A DNA stretch of 37,616 nucleotides, from positions 1-37,616 of the forward strand of contig JANQII010000072.1 of the NCBI GenBank assembly GCA_028282195.1, in the 5' to 3' direction. Numbering within the stretch: position 1 is the stretch's first letter; each line of letters opens with the position of its first letter. This DNA is from Prolixibacteraceae bacterium (GTDB lineage: Bacteria; Bacteroidota; Bacteroidia; Bacteroidales; Prolixibacteraceae). The notes beneath the pieces are model-generated. The model searched no databases. It was not told the origin of the DNA and saw nothing but the letters and a program-made list of their open reading frames with translations. Both the position numbers and the translations under genes were made by a program. This document shows, one piece after another, positions 16,334 to 24,461 of this stretch.

Positions 16334-17644
16334 TTATATTTCCTGGTTTGGGTCAAAAGCCTCAAGGATATCTGCAATCCTCCTTAAGAAGGCTCCTCCC
16401 AGCGCCCCGTCAATAATTCGGTGGTCATATGAAAGTGACAGGAACATTTTATGGCGAACAACAATCGCATCGCCGGTTGGTGTCTCCATAACAGCAGGTT
16501 TCTTTTCTATGCTTCCTGTTGCAAGAATAGCGACTTGTGGCTGGTTGATAATTGGTGTTCCAATAATATTCCTGAATGAACCGAAATTTGTAATGGTAAA
16601 AGTCCCACCGGAATATGCATCAGGACCTAACTTGTTGGTACGCGCCCCTTCTGCAAGCTGATTAAGGCTTTTGGTCAAACCAACCAGGTTCTTTTGCTCA
16701 GCTTCTTTAATTACCGGAACCACCAGGTTACCATCAGGTTTTGCTACTGCAATCCCCATGTTTACATTTGGGTGCAGGAAGATTTTATCTTCTTCAACCG
16801 ATGAGTTTACAAGTGGAAATTCAGTAAGGGCTTTTGATACAGCTTCAATGAATACAGGCATGAAGGTTATCTTCTCGCCATGCTTTTGTATAAAACCATC
16901 TTTTACCTTCTTTCTCCAGAGAACAAGATTGGTAACATCAGCTTCAACAACCGAAGTAACATGTGCAGAAACCTTTTTTGAATTCACCATGTGTTCTGCA
17001 ATCAACTTGCGCACACGATCCATTTCAATAATTTGAGCATCACCACCAATTGACATTCCAACTTTAGGTGTATCTGAAGCTGGAGCAATAGCAACTCCAA
17101 CTTTACCGGTTTTACGTTCTTCAAGGAACTTCAAAAGATCATTCTTTTGTACCCTGCCGTTTTGACCAGAACCTTTTATAGACTCTAATTCCTGCAGGCT
17201 GACATTTTCAGCTTTTGCAATGCTTTTAACCAAGGGTGAGTAAAAGCGGTTACTTGCTGATTTAAAATCTGCAGGTTCGGCTGTTTCTTCAACAATTGTT
17301 TCTGTTGCAGAAACCCGGCTTGCTGTTTGTTTAACCGTCTCAGCTGACGATGTTTCATTATCAGTTGTTTGTACAGGTTCGCTACCATTGTCACTTAGTT
17401 CACCTTCAAGCAGAACTATAGCAACTACTTCGCCAACCGGCACCAAATCATCTACATTGAAAAAAACTTTTGAAATAACACCGTCAACCGGCGAAGGGAT
17501 TTCAGAATCTACTTTATCTGTGGCGATTTCAAAAAGGGAATCATCTTCTTCAATTTTGTCCCCTTCTTTTACAAACCACTTGGTGATGGTAGCTTCCTGA
17601 ACACTTTCTCCCAGCTTAGGCATTAGGATCTTGAACTCAGACAT
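16334..17644 (-). CDS. 2-oxoacid dehydrogenase E2, dihydrolipoamide acyltransferase
   Basis: The 436-residue protein starts at the ATG at 17644; a TTG two codons upstream is less likely. It has one lipoyl domain (1-80, lipoylated K44 in EIATDKVDSE), a Ser/Thr/Glu-rich linker, a peripheral subunit-binding domain (about 130-172, SPLVKSIAKAENVSLQEL), and the catalytic acyltransferase domain ending in YDHRIIDG with H408 and D412. E2 forms the core of the complex and transfers the acyl group from lipoate to CoA. It is the first gene of the operon with E1 and flavodoxin. No E3 (lipoamide dehydrogenase) or lipoate ligase gene lies in the window, so E3 must be encoded elsewhere. Confidence 0.93.
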   Translation of the reverse strand: MSEFKILMPKLGESVQEATITKWFVKEGDKIEEDDSLFEIATDKVDSEIPSPVDGVISKVFFNVDDLVPVGEVVAIVLLEGELSDNGSEPVQTTDNETSSAETVKQTASRVSATETIVEETAEPADFKSASNRFYSPLVKSIAKAENVSLQELESIKGSGQNGRVQKNDLLKFLEERKTGKVGVAIAPASDTPKVGMSIGGDAQIIEMDRVRKLIAEHMVNSKKVSAHVTSVVEADVTNLVLWRKKVKDGFIQKHGEKITFMPVFIEAVSKALTEFPLVNSSVEEDKIFLHPNVNMGIAVAKPDGNLVVPVIKEAEQKNLVGLTKSLNQLAEGARTNKLGPDAYSGGTFTITNFGSFRNIIGTPIINQPQVAILATGSIEKKPAVMETPTGDAIVVRHKMFLSLSYDHRIIDGALGGAFLRRIADILEAFDPNQEI

Positions 17645-17817
17645 ATTCAATTATTTATTTAACAGTTAATTATTCTCAAAAATTCAACTTATTCAACAAG
17701 ATTGGTATTGAAAAGTTCATGCATGAAATCAAAGAATGGAAAAGGGGCTGGAATATATCTGAAATACAGACGGGTAAGGGTGTTCAGAAAAATAAATAAA
17801 TTGCAAAAAAGCTTGAA

Positions 17818-18279
17818 TTACTCAACAGTTATCTTATTGAAAACACTTAATATCTCCTCCGGGTTACCAGCTAATTTTAGCTCATTTTCTATCGGTTGTG
17901 TTTCCTGCGAATAGATGGCAATACACTTTTCCAGTATCCCGTTCAATTCTTTTTCGGCTTCATGCTGATCTAATAGTCCTTTTTTCAAGGATTTAGTATA
18001 ATATTTAGACAATTTCTTTATCGAATAATAAAGATCAGGTTTATCAATTTCCATACTCGAAATGTGTGCCGGCGGGCCTAAATCAATCTCACGGGTATAT
18101 ACTTTGTAGAATTGGGCCATTTTTATCGAGACATTTTTACCCAAAAACTTCATGTCCGGACAATCTTTTTCCAAAACCTCCGGACATTCAACAGTATCAA
18201 CCCTGAAAACATAGCAATCCTGGGCAAATAACGGTTGTAATAAAATGATTGTAAACGAAAACAACAGTAGTATCTTCAT
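17818..18279 (-). CDS. small exported protein of unknown function
   Basis: The 153-residue protein has a clear signal peptide (MKILLLFSFTIILLQPLFA, then Q) and a mature part of about 134 residues. Three cysteines lie near the N-terminus (mature segment DCYVFR...VECPEV...KDCPDM) and a fourth near the C-terminal helical region. No lipobox (the Cys follows Q-D), no TM helix and no recognised domain. It sits alone between the E2 operon and the serine hydrolase, with a long imperfect hairpin 22 bases upstream of its start. I do not recognise the family. Confidence 0.65.
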   Translation of the reverse strand: MKILLLFSFTIILLQPLFAQDCYVFRVDTVECPEVLEKDCPDMKFLGKNVSIKMAQFYKVYTREIDLGPPAHISSMEIDKPDLYYSIKKLSKYYTKSLKKGLLDQHEAEKELNGILEKCIAIYSQETQPIENELKLAGNPEEILSVFNKITVE

Positions 18280-18301
18280 ATCCCCTCTTCTAATCTATTT
18301 C

Positions 18302-18337
18302 GTTCTTAAATATAGGAATTATTTATATTTGAAGAAC
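18302..18337. repeat. long imperfect dyad between two minus-strand genes
   Basis: GTTCTTAAATATA and TATATTTgAAGAAC form a 13-bp stem with one bulged base around a 9-base loop. It lies between the serine hydrolase stop and the start of the small exported protein. There is no T-tract, so an operator or mRNA 5'/3' structure is more likely than a terminator. Confidence 0.5.
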
Positions 18338-18368
18338 ACAGGACCATCTCAAAAATGCTGCATAACAC

Positions 18369-19670
18369 TCACTGGTTTATAGCCAATTGCAACGAGTCGA
18401 TAGGATAATAATTGAACAGGTTGACATTCGGCCATTCCTTTACACGGCGGGTAATCCGGTCCATAAAAATGCGGATATCCTTAGAAAAGTACGGACCTTT
18501 CCAACTGCTGGTATTCGAAATGAAAATCCAGGTAAGCCCGTTTGAATTTCTCTTCAGCATGGCTGCTGTTCCAGCCATACTTCCGGTCCTTGAACAGGTC
18601 GTCGATGTTGCAAACCTCCATCCCAGCGGGCCCTTCGCATAAGTATTGTCTTGCATTTGTTCTAATGAAGAAGGGGAAAGAATGTCCTGGACATATGGGT
18701 TTCCATCTATCAATACAAGTAAGCGTGCAAGTTCCACCGAAGAGCAAATCCAACCTCCGGCAGCACCTAACAGGTCAATTGGGTTACCACCATATGATTT
18801 TGCTACCAAATTGCCGGATCCATCAAATGCCGGCACAAGTATACTTCCCCTTTGTTCAAAGTATTCAACTTCATTTTCTAACTTCTCATGTTTAAAACTA
18901 CTGCCTATGTGCATGTCCAAAATATTGTTGGGAAGCAAAATCTCATCTTTCACAAATGATTCATAGTCTTTAGCTGTGACCCGTTCAATAACTTCCCCCA
19001 AAAACATATACCCGATATTTGAGTAGGAAACCATAGCTCCGGGAGGGTAAGCCAGTCTTCGGCCCGCTACAAATTTCAGGTAACTATCAATACTGGCTGG
19101 TGGATTATCTTTTACCTTGCCGGCAATATGCAACGAATTAAAGGCAGGATCCCCGTAACGCTGTGTCCAGCCACCGGAATGGGCTAACAGGTTCTGAACT
19201 GTAATTGATTTTAATCGCCTGTCGCGTACACGAACAAAGATACTGTCATTTATAATTCCATCAGGGCCGAATACCTTGTCTGACAGAGACAAACGGCCAT
19301 CTTCAACCAGTTTCATAGCAGCAATAGCTGTAATAAGCTTGGAAACGCTGGCTACCCGGAATAAATGTCCCGGCTTTACCTTTTCCTTTTCGCTATTGGC
19401 AAAGCCATATCCCTGGGCAAATACCAGTTGTTCATCTTTCAGTACAGCTACAGAGACCCCTTTTAATTCATTTCGGTTGATAAAACGATTGATTTGCCTG
19501 TCGATATAATCGGAGTATTTAAACCGCGATAAATCGTTACTTATGCGGTTGTTCAATCCTTTTAGTTCCAATTCATAATAAGCAGGGATTTGCTTTTTGG
19601 TAATCGTACGTTTAGAACCGTAAAAGAAAACAAAAACCAATGCCAGTGCAATATACTTAAACCACTTCAT
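18369..19670 (-). CDS. beta-lactamase-fold serine hydrolase, membrane-anchored
   Basis: The 433-residue protein has an N-terminal hydrophobic segment (about 5-18) for export or anchoring and a class C beta-lactamase/penicillin-binding-like domain. The active-site motifs are SVSK (S108, K111) and YSN (216-218), with RTG near the C-terminus in place of KTG/HTG. Members act as esterases, D-amino-acid peptidases or beta-lactamases, so the substrate is open. Its start lies 13 bases from the pyrD stop, and a perfect TTACAAATGTAA palindrome fills that gap. It may read through from pyrKD or be separately controlled at that site. Confidence 0.85.
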   Translation of the reverse strand: MKWFKYIALALVFVFFYGSKRTITKKQIPAYYELELKGLNNRISNDLSRFKYSDYIDRQINRFINRNELKGVSVAVLKDEQLVFAQGYGFANSEKEKVKPGHLFRVASVSKLITAIAAMKLVEDGRLSLSDKVFGPDGIINDSIFVRVRDRRLKSITVQNLLAHSGGWTQRYGDPAFNSLHIAGKVKDNPPASIDSYLKFVAGRRLAYPPGAMVSYSNIGYMFLGEVIERVTAKDYESFVKDEILLPNNILDMHIGSSFKHEKLENEVEYFEQRGSILVPAFDGSGNLVAKSYGGNPIDLLGAAGGWICSSVELARLLVLIDGNPYVQDILSPSSLEQMQDNTYAKGPLGWRFATSTTCSRTGSMAGTAAMLKRNSNGLTWIFISNTSSWKGPYFSKDIRIFMDRITRRVKEWPNVNLFNYYPIDSLQLAINQ

Positions 19671-19682
19671 TTACAAATGTAA
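19671..19682. promoter_or_regulatory. perfect TTACATTTGTAA-type site
   Basis: TTACAAATGTAA (dyad arms TTAC/GTAA, extended to ATTTAC/GTAAAT) occupies the gap between the pyrD stop and the serine hydrolase ATG. It is the same 12-mer, on the other strand, as the sites upstream of the XRE regulator. Confidence 0.5.
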
Positions 19683-19683
19683 A

Positions 19684-20595
19684 TCAAACTTCCAGTTTAC
19701 CAATTATATCATTAACAGACTGATAATTATTTTGTTCCAGGTATTTTTCAATGCCATCAACAATTTCCTCAGTGATTCCGGGATCGATAAACATTGCTGT
19801 ACCTACCTGCACAGCAGTAGAACCAGCCAGCATAAACTCAATGGCATCCGTCGTATTCATAATGCCCCCCATCCCAATAACAGGGACTTTGACAGCATTA
19901 TATACCTGCCATACCATACGTAGTGCAATAGGCTTAATCGCCGGCCCTGAAAGCCCACCGGTTATCGTGGAGAGTACCGGCTTTCTGGTATGGGCATCAA
20001 CTGCCATTCCCAGCAAGGTATTTACCAGCGATACACTGTCTGCCCCTTGCCCTTCAGCGGCCCTGGCAATATCAGCGATATCAGTAACATTAGGGGAAAG
20101 CTTAACAATCAACGGCTTGTCGTATACATCCCTAACAGCCTTTATGACACGTTCAGCAGATCGTCGGTTAACGCCAAACGACATTCCTCCTTCTTTTACA
20201 TTAGGGCAACTGATATTCAATTCTATCGCCGGGATTTTATCCAGTTCATTGATAATTTCAGTTAACTCAATGTATTCTTCAATAGTAGAGCCATTTACAT
20301 TTACAATGAAATGGCTGTCAATACCTTTTATATTAGGATAGATGTTTTTAATAAAATTTTCTACACCCTTGTTTTGCAAGCCAACTGCATTAAGCATTCC
20401 GGACGCAGTCTCAGCCATCCTCGGATAATCATTCCCTTGCCGGGGCTTCAGCGTGGTACCCTTCATAACAATACCGCCCAGCCTTTCAAGATTAACAAAA
20501 TCCATAATTTCTTCACCAAAACCACATGTCCCCGACGCAGTCATAACCGGGTTTTTAAATTCTAAATCTTTAATTTTAACATTTAAACCTGCCAT
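19684..20595 (-). CDS. pyrD: dihydroorotate dehydrogenase, class 1B catalytic subunit
   Basis: This 303-residue FMN TIM-barrel enzyme oxidises dihydroorotate to orotate in pyrimidine synthesis. The active-site base is a cysteine (C130 in [11 protein letters not shown]), as in class 1, and the partner PyrK gene directly upstream marks class 1B, which passes electrons to NAD+. The start ATG overlaps the end of pyrK by 13 bases, indicating translational coupling. FMN-phosphate-binding GGIMNT and the C-terminal GTAMF segments are present. The cytosolic NAD-linked type suits an organism able to grow anaerobically, unlike quinone-linked class 2. Confidence 0.95.
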   Translation of the reverse strand: MAGLNVKIKDLEFKNPVMTASGTCGFGEEIMDFVNLERLGGIVMKGTTLKPRQGNDYPRMAETASGMLNAVGLQNKGVENFIKNIYPNIKGIDSHFIVNVNGSTIEEYIELTEIINELDKIPAIELNISCPNVKEGGMSFGVNRRSAERVIKAVRDVYDKPLIVKLSPNVTDIADIARAAEGQGADSVSLVNTLLGMAVDAHTRKPVLSTITGGLSGPAIKPIALRMVWQVYNAVKVPVIGMGGIMNTTDAIEFMLAGSTAVQVGTAMFIDPGITEEIVDGIEKYLEQNNYQSVNDIIGKLEV

Positions 20596-21365
20596 TTCAG
20601 CTCTTTAATATTAAACACCGGACCTTCGGTACAGATACATACATTCCCTTTTCCTTTGGTCTTTTCAACACAACACAAGCATACACCAAAACCACAAGCC
20701 ATCATGTTTTCCAACGAAACCTCACAGAAAACATTGCTGTCCTTCGCTTTTCCGGCTATTGATTTCATCATGGCATCCGGTCCACAGGTATACACTTTAT
20801 CAAATTCTCCCAGTTTTTCTTTAAATACCGGGTGGTGGGTAACAAAGCCTTTCTCTCCAAGAGAGCCATCCTCGGTTGTAAAGTAATATTGCCCAAATGG
20901 CAAATATTCAGAAACATCTACATGATCTGCCTTACTCCTGGCCCCTAACAATACATGGACCTGTTCGGGCTTTAAACCACATATTTTAGCTAAGAAAAGC
21001 ATCGGGGCCACACCACTGCCACCACCTATCAAAAGCACTTTGTCATCTTTTTCAGGTTCTGTGAAGCTCTTGCCAAGAGGATAAATCATACTTACTTTGT
21101 CACCTGCTTTGTACGTTGTTAATACCTTTGAACCTCTTCCTAATATTTTAACAAGAAGCGAAATTGTATTGGTCTTGTAGTCAATATCCAACACCGAAAA
21201 CGGCCTTCTTAAGAAGATTTCGGTTGATTTTTTAATTTCTACATTTACAAATTGACCGGGCAATATTTCCGGAAGGGGCTCTTCAGAACGCAAATCAAGA
21301 CGAAAATTATCGTGGTTTAACTGAGTGTTCTTAACAAGCAAAAAGTCCTTTACAGCTTTCTTCAT
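20583..21365 (-). CDS. pyrK: dihydroorotate dehydrogenase electron-transfer subunit
   Basis: The 260-residue FAD/[2Fe-2S] protein accepts electrons from PyrD FMN and reduces NAD+. The flavin site RRPFSV is at 53-58, the NAD-binding GGGSGVAP at 114-121, a CGPDAMM segment at about 194, and four cluster cysteines follow the family spacing: C224, C229, C232 and C243. It overlaps pyrD by 13 bases. A TATCTTTG box 91-98 bases upstream of the ATG implies a leader of about 80 bases that contains an imperfect hairpin (21387-21413). Leader control by pyrimidines is possible but not shown. Confidence 0.94.
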   Translation of the reverse strand: MKKAVKDFLLVKNTQLNHDNFRLDLRSEEPLPEILPGQFVNVEIKKSTEIFLRRPFSVLDIDYKTNTISLLVKILGRGSKVLTTYKAGDKVSMIYPLGKSFTEPEKDDKVLLIGGGSGVAPMLFLAKICGLKPEQVHVLLGARSKADHVDVSEYLPFGQYYFTTEDGSLGEKGFVTHHPVFKEKLGEFDKVYTCGPDAMMKSIAGKAKDSNVFCEVSLENMMACGFGVCLCCVEKTKGKGNVCICTEGPVFNIKELKWQV

Positions 21366-21455
21366 GAGTTATGGTAACAGATCGTATTACTAGTTAATCA
21401 GCAAGATTAGTAACAGCTGTAGTTTAGCTTATACTAAGCCTGTTGAATTTTGCAT

Positions 21456-21463
21456 GCAAAGAT
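21456..21463 (-). promoter_or_regulatory. pyrKD candidate -7 box
   Basis: The minus strand reads TATCTTTG, matching TAnnTTTG, inside the 110-base gap between the XRE gene stop and the pyrK start. It predicts a pyrKD transcript with an ~80-base leader. Confidence 0.5.
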
Positions 21464-21475
21464 AGCCAGAAAATT

Positions 21476-21904
21476 TTATTTAGAAGGTGTGTATGATTTA
21501 AATGTTTGGTCAGAGAAAAACACAACAATCCGTTCCACTTCTTTCTCATTATTTACCAGTAAATTAGCAGTTTTCTCATAAACGGCGGGTTCTTCTTCTT
21601 TCATTGAAGCAGGTTCATGTATTGCTTGGACAGGAGGGGGTTCAACAGGCTTAACAGGTTCTGAGAATAAATCTGATGATTCAGGTACATGATCATTTTC
21701 AATCATATTGCCTTGCCCCAATAGCAACCATTTAGCATTAATCTCCGGGTAAGTTTCAAGCAATTTTGCTATAAATGGAAAGCTTGGTTTGTTACGGCCA
21801 TTTAACACATGCGTTAAGTTTGAGCGTTGTATTCCAATGTTGTCAGCTAACTCAGATGAAGTTAAGCTTTTATAGCTCATAAATTGCCTGATCCTGTCGT
21901 TCAT
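21476..21904 (-). CDS. XRE/Cro-type helix-turn-helix regulator
   Basis: The 142-residue protein begins with an XRE helix-turn-helix (about 1-65; SSELADNIGIQRSNLTHVLNGRNKP), continues with the NAKWLLLGQGNM segment common in Bacteroidota XRE proteins, and has a Pro/Glu-rich spacer (75-115). It ends with an ERIVVFFSDQTFKSYTP strand motif that I recall from other regulators of this phylum. It is probably a repressor of its own gene: a TACTTTTG promoter box lies 23-30 bases upstream, with TTACATTTGTAA-like sites at the -33 side and over the start codon. Its wider targets are unknown. Confidence 0.82.
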   Translation of the reverse strand: MNDRIRQFMSYKSLTSSELADNIGIQRSNLTHVLNGRNKPSFPFIAKLLETYPEINAKWLLLGQGNMIENDHVPESSDLFSEPVKPVEPPPVQAIHEPASMKEEEPAVYEKTANLLVNNEKEVERIVVFFSDQTFKSYTPSK

Positions 21905-22321
21905 ATTTGTAAATCCTGAATTAGTACAAAAGTAAATAATTTAATTATATTATAAAATAACATTTGTAACTGGCTTGAAGTGACATTTGTAATCCCAGGT
22001 TGTCGCTCCAGGTTTATTTTGCTGACAAATACTTCATCTAATACTTTAATAAAATTTTGTATTTAACTCATAAATAAGATATTAACATATAATAATTACT
22101 TAAAAATCATCCTCAATAAGCCTGGCATTCAATTCGCTTTATTTATAACATCAGATAGGTGCCCATAAAGTATTGATTTGATATCATTTATGAACTAAAT
22201 AATTGCGATACAGATTATTTTCAATTTATGATTACATTTGTTAAGGATGCAGATATTATATGACACAAATATGTTTCAGTTTGCTTTTGAGCTCAGTTAT
22301 AAATGTAATTTACATTTGTAA
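21901..22321. promoter_or_regulatory. cluster of five TTACATTTGTAA-like sites
   Basis: Matches to TTACATTTGTAA are at 21901-21912 (10/12), 21958-21969 (11/12), 21981-21992 (11/12), 22232-22243 (11/12) and 22310-22321 (12/12), all in the same orientation. The second and third are 23 bases apart. The last adjoins a perfect 17-base palindrome, AAATGTAATTTACATTT (22301-22317). The likely ligand is the adjacent XRE protein (inference). Confidence 0.55.
21927..21934 (-). promoter_or_regulatory. XRE gene candidate -7 box
   Basis: The minus strand reads TACTTTTG (TAnnTTTG), 23 bases before the ATG. The operator-like site at 21958-21969 lies about where the -33 contact would be. Confidence 0.55.
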
Positions 22322-22623
22322 TATTGCGATAGCCTTTTCGGAAAAAAGTTTGAATTTTATCAATTATAGTAATTGAAAGTTATTGGGTTTAATTCTATTG
22401 ATTCCTCCCCTTTTCTGTTAACTATCTTTTGGGATTATAGATTTGATAGTGAATTTTTGAAGTAAAGAAATACAGTCAGTAATGAATATTTAATTCTCAG
22501 CTGCTTAAAAGCAGATAAAAAAACCGCTAACATCCTGAACTATAATTTAAAAACAGGTAACTGATTCTGTTCTGGTGCTGATTGAAATAGAAAAAACAGG
22601 TAATTAGGGGAGAAAAAATATGA
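22322..22623. other. gene-free stretch upstream of the nitroreductase stop
   Basis: No reading frame of note was found. A CTGCTT/AAGCAG hairpin at 22501-22514 lacks a T-tract. A plus-strand promoter-like pair (TTTG 22286-22289, 21-base spacer, TACATTTG 22311-22318) would send a transcript into this region, so an unannotated RNA is conceivable but unsupported by a recognisable structure. Confidence 0.4.
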
Positions 22624-23193
22624 TTATTTCATTTTTTCCCAATCACCGGAGAACACCAGTTGCCCATATTCCCTCCGAACCCTTGTTCCTAATTCCATTT
22701 TCTTTAAATCATCAGGAAGTTCATCAACATTACCTAAATACCCAACGGCGATAACTGTCATTGGTATAAAATCATCAGGGATATTGAAGAATTCTTTGGC
22801 AACTGTTTTATCGAAGCCGGCCATTTGATGCACGAAAAGCCCCATTTCCATAGCCTGCATGGTTAAGTTCCCAATAGCTAAACCCAAATCATGCTGGGCA
22901 TACATGTTTGGTTTTCCATTGTATGAGTTAGTTGCTTTGGCCAAAGTCATTATCAATACAGGAACATTTTTATTCCACAGCCGGTTTTTGGGCACTAATG
23001 CTTTAAAAATGCGATCATAATTTTCATCACCTTTCTCTCCTATTATATACCTGCCAGGCTGACCGTTAAATGCGGAAGCAGCCCAGCGTGCAGCTTCAAT
23101 TAGCAATTTTATTTTTTCATCTTCAACTTTTTGTAAAGAAAAAGCCCTCGGACTGTACCGTTCTTGTATTAACTTGTTTAATTTCGTACTCAT
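22624..23193 (-). CDS. nitroreductase-family FMN oxidoreductase
   Basis: The 189-residue protein has the nitroreductase fold. The FMN-phosphate contact region RYSPRAF lies at 12-18, followed by ARWAASAFNGQPGRY (about 35-49), the mid-region AQHDLGLAIGNLTMQAMEMGLFVHQMAGF typical of this family, and a C-terminal arginine-rich VRREYGQLV. Such enzymes reduce nitro compounds, quinones or enoates with NAD(P)H; the physiological substrate is not evident. It is divergent from a membrane metallophosphoesterase gene with only 50 bases between the starts. Confidence 0.88.
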   Translation of the reverse strand: MSTKLNKLIQERYSPRAFSLQKVEDEKIKLLIEAARWAASAFNGQPGRYIIGEKGDENYDRIFKALVPKNRLWNKNVPVLIMTLAKATNSYNGKPNMYAQHDLGLAIGNLTMQAMEMGLFVHQMAGFDKTVAKEFFNIPDDFIPMTVIAVGYLGNVDELPDDLKKMELGTRVRREYGQLVFSGDWEKMK

Positions 23194-23229
23194 ATTTTTT
23201 AACTGTTTTTTTGTTAAAACATCTTATAA

Positions 23230-23243
23230 AAAACAATTGTTTT
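23230..23243. promoter_or_regulatory. 14-bp palindrome in a divergent promoter
   Basis: AAAACAATTGTTTT is a perfect palindrome ending right before the metallophosphoesterase ATG. A second dyad, TTTTAAC/GTTAAAA (23197-23219), lies next to it in the 50-base divergent gap. Both are candidate operator sites. Confidence 0.4.
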
Positions 23244-24461
23244 ATGCGCGGTATTCCTGGAACAGCTTTTTTCTTATTTTTAACAGCTATCCTTTTAGTT
23301 GAGATTGTTGCCTATTTGTCCATTATGCAAGTAACTTCAGGCAAAAAAAGAAGAAAAACAGTTTCAATATTTTATTGGTTTGTAACTGTTGCAACTTTAA
23401 CGGTGTGGCTGACTGCCTTTTTGAATCCTGCCAGTATCAGGGAAACAGAAAATTATCAATTCTTCTATTTTGTAATTTCACTATCCGTACTAAACCTGGT
23501 ACCAAAAATAGTTTTGTGTTATTTCTTCTTAGCTTCCCTCCTGCCATTCCTCTTTAAAGCAAGGCAATTGTCGAAGCTGATACTTACAAGTGGTTTGATA
23601 ATCAGTATTGGAACAATGTTGACAATTGGAGCAGGTATAATCATTGAACGTAAAACAATTAAGCTTGAAAGCATTGAGCTTCGGGTTAAAGGGCTTCCCG
23701 AGCAGTTAAATGGGAAAACCGTGGTCCAACTATCGGATATACATCTGGGAAGTTTCTCAAATGACAAATTCTTAAAAAAGTGTGCAAACTCAGTTAACCA
23801 GCTGTCGCCTGACCTGATTGTTTTTACCGGGGATATGGTTAACAATTATTATTCTGAAATGATTGGTTTTGAAGAAGAACTGGCAGAAATGCATGCCCCC
23901 CTGGGAAAGTATGCCATTCTGGGAAACCACGATTATGGTGATTATTCAAACTGGGAAACAGAAACGGCAAAAAATGAAAACAACAGGAAGCTTCGTCAGG
24001 CCATTGAAAATACGGGTTTTAAATTGCTTTTGAATAGTTCTGTAGAACTGCAAGTTGCTGATACATCATTCTTTTTAATTGGTGTTGAAAATTGGGGACA
24101 TGCCCCTTTCCCTCAATATGCAAACCTAAATGAAGCTATTAAAAATGTTCCAGAAAAAGCATTCAAAATATTACTGACACATGATCCTGCACATTGGGAA
24201 GCAAAAGTCCTGCAGGAAACAAACATACAGCTAACATTATCAGGACATACGCATGGCGCCCAAACCGGCTTTCACTTTGCCGGGATTGAATTCAGCCCCA
24301 TGTTTTTGGTGCAAGAATTTTGGGGAGGTTTATATGAATCTGAAGACAGATATCTGTACGTAAACCGTGGACTGGGATGTGTTGGTTTGCTAGGGCGAAT
24401 TGATATGCGCCCGGAGATAACCCGGATCAAGCTGTTATCAGATATCATCGAAACTAACTGA
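23244..24461 (+). CDS. membrane-anchored metallophosphoesterase
   Basis: The 405-residue protein has about four N-terminal TM helices (1-150) and a calcineurin-like phosphoesterase domain. The metal ligands are present in order: SDIHLG (D165, H167), GDMVNN (D197, N200), GNHD (N228, H229), TH (H313) and GHTHG (H335, H337). Relatives (YkuE/YaeI type) are thought to act on lipid or UDP-sugar phosphoesters at the membrane; the substrate here is unknown. The start is the ATG at 23244, since upstream in-frame codons lie inside the divergent nitroreductase gene. Its last 24 bases overlap the convergent peptidase-barrel gene. Confidence 0.88.
   Translation: MRGIPGTAFFLFLTAILLVEIVAYLSIMQVTSGKKRRKTVSIFYWFVTVATLTVWLTAFLNPASIRETENYQFFYFVISLSVLNLVPKIVLCYFFLASLLPFLFKARQLSKLILTSGLIISIGTMLTIGAGIIIERKTIKLESIELRVKGLPEQLNGKTVVQLSDIHLGSFSNDKFLKKCANSVNQLSPDLIVFTGDMVNNYYSEMIGFEEELAEMHAPLGKYAILGNHDYGDYSNWETETAKNENNRKLRQAIENTGFKLLLNSSVELQVADTSFFLIGVENWGHAPFPQYANLNEAIKNVPEKAFKILLTHDPAHWEAKVLQETNIQLTLSGHTHGAQTGFHFAGIEFSPMFLVQEFWGGLYESEDRYLYVNRGLGCVGLLGRIDMRPEITRIKLLSDIIETN

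Noticed and set aside
19751-20341. 196-codon plus-strand frame inside pyrD
   Set aside because: Antisense to a well-conserved enzyme; no homology recognised.
22501-22514. CTGCTT/AAGCAG hairpin as a terminator
   Set aside because: No T-tract follows on either strand and no gene ends there.
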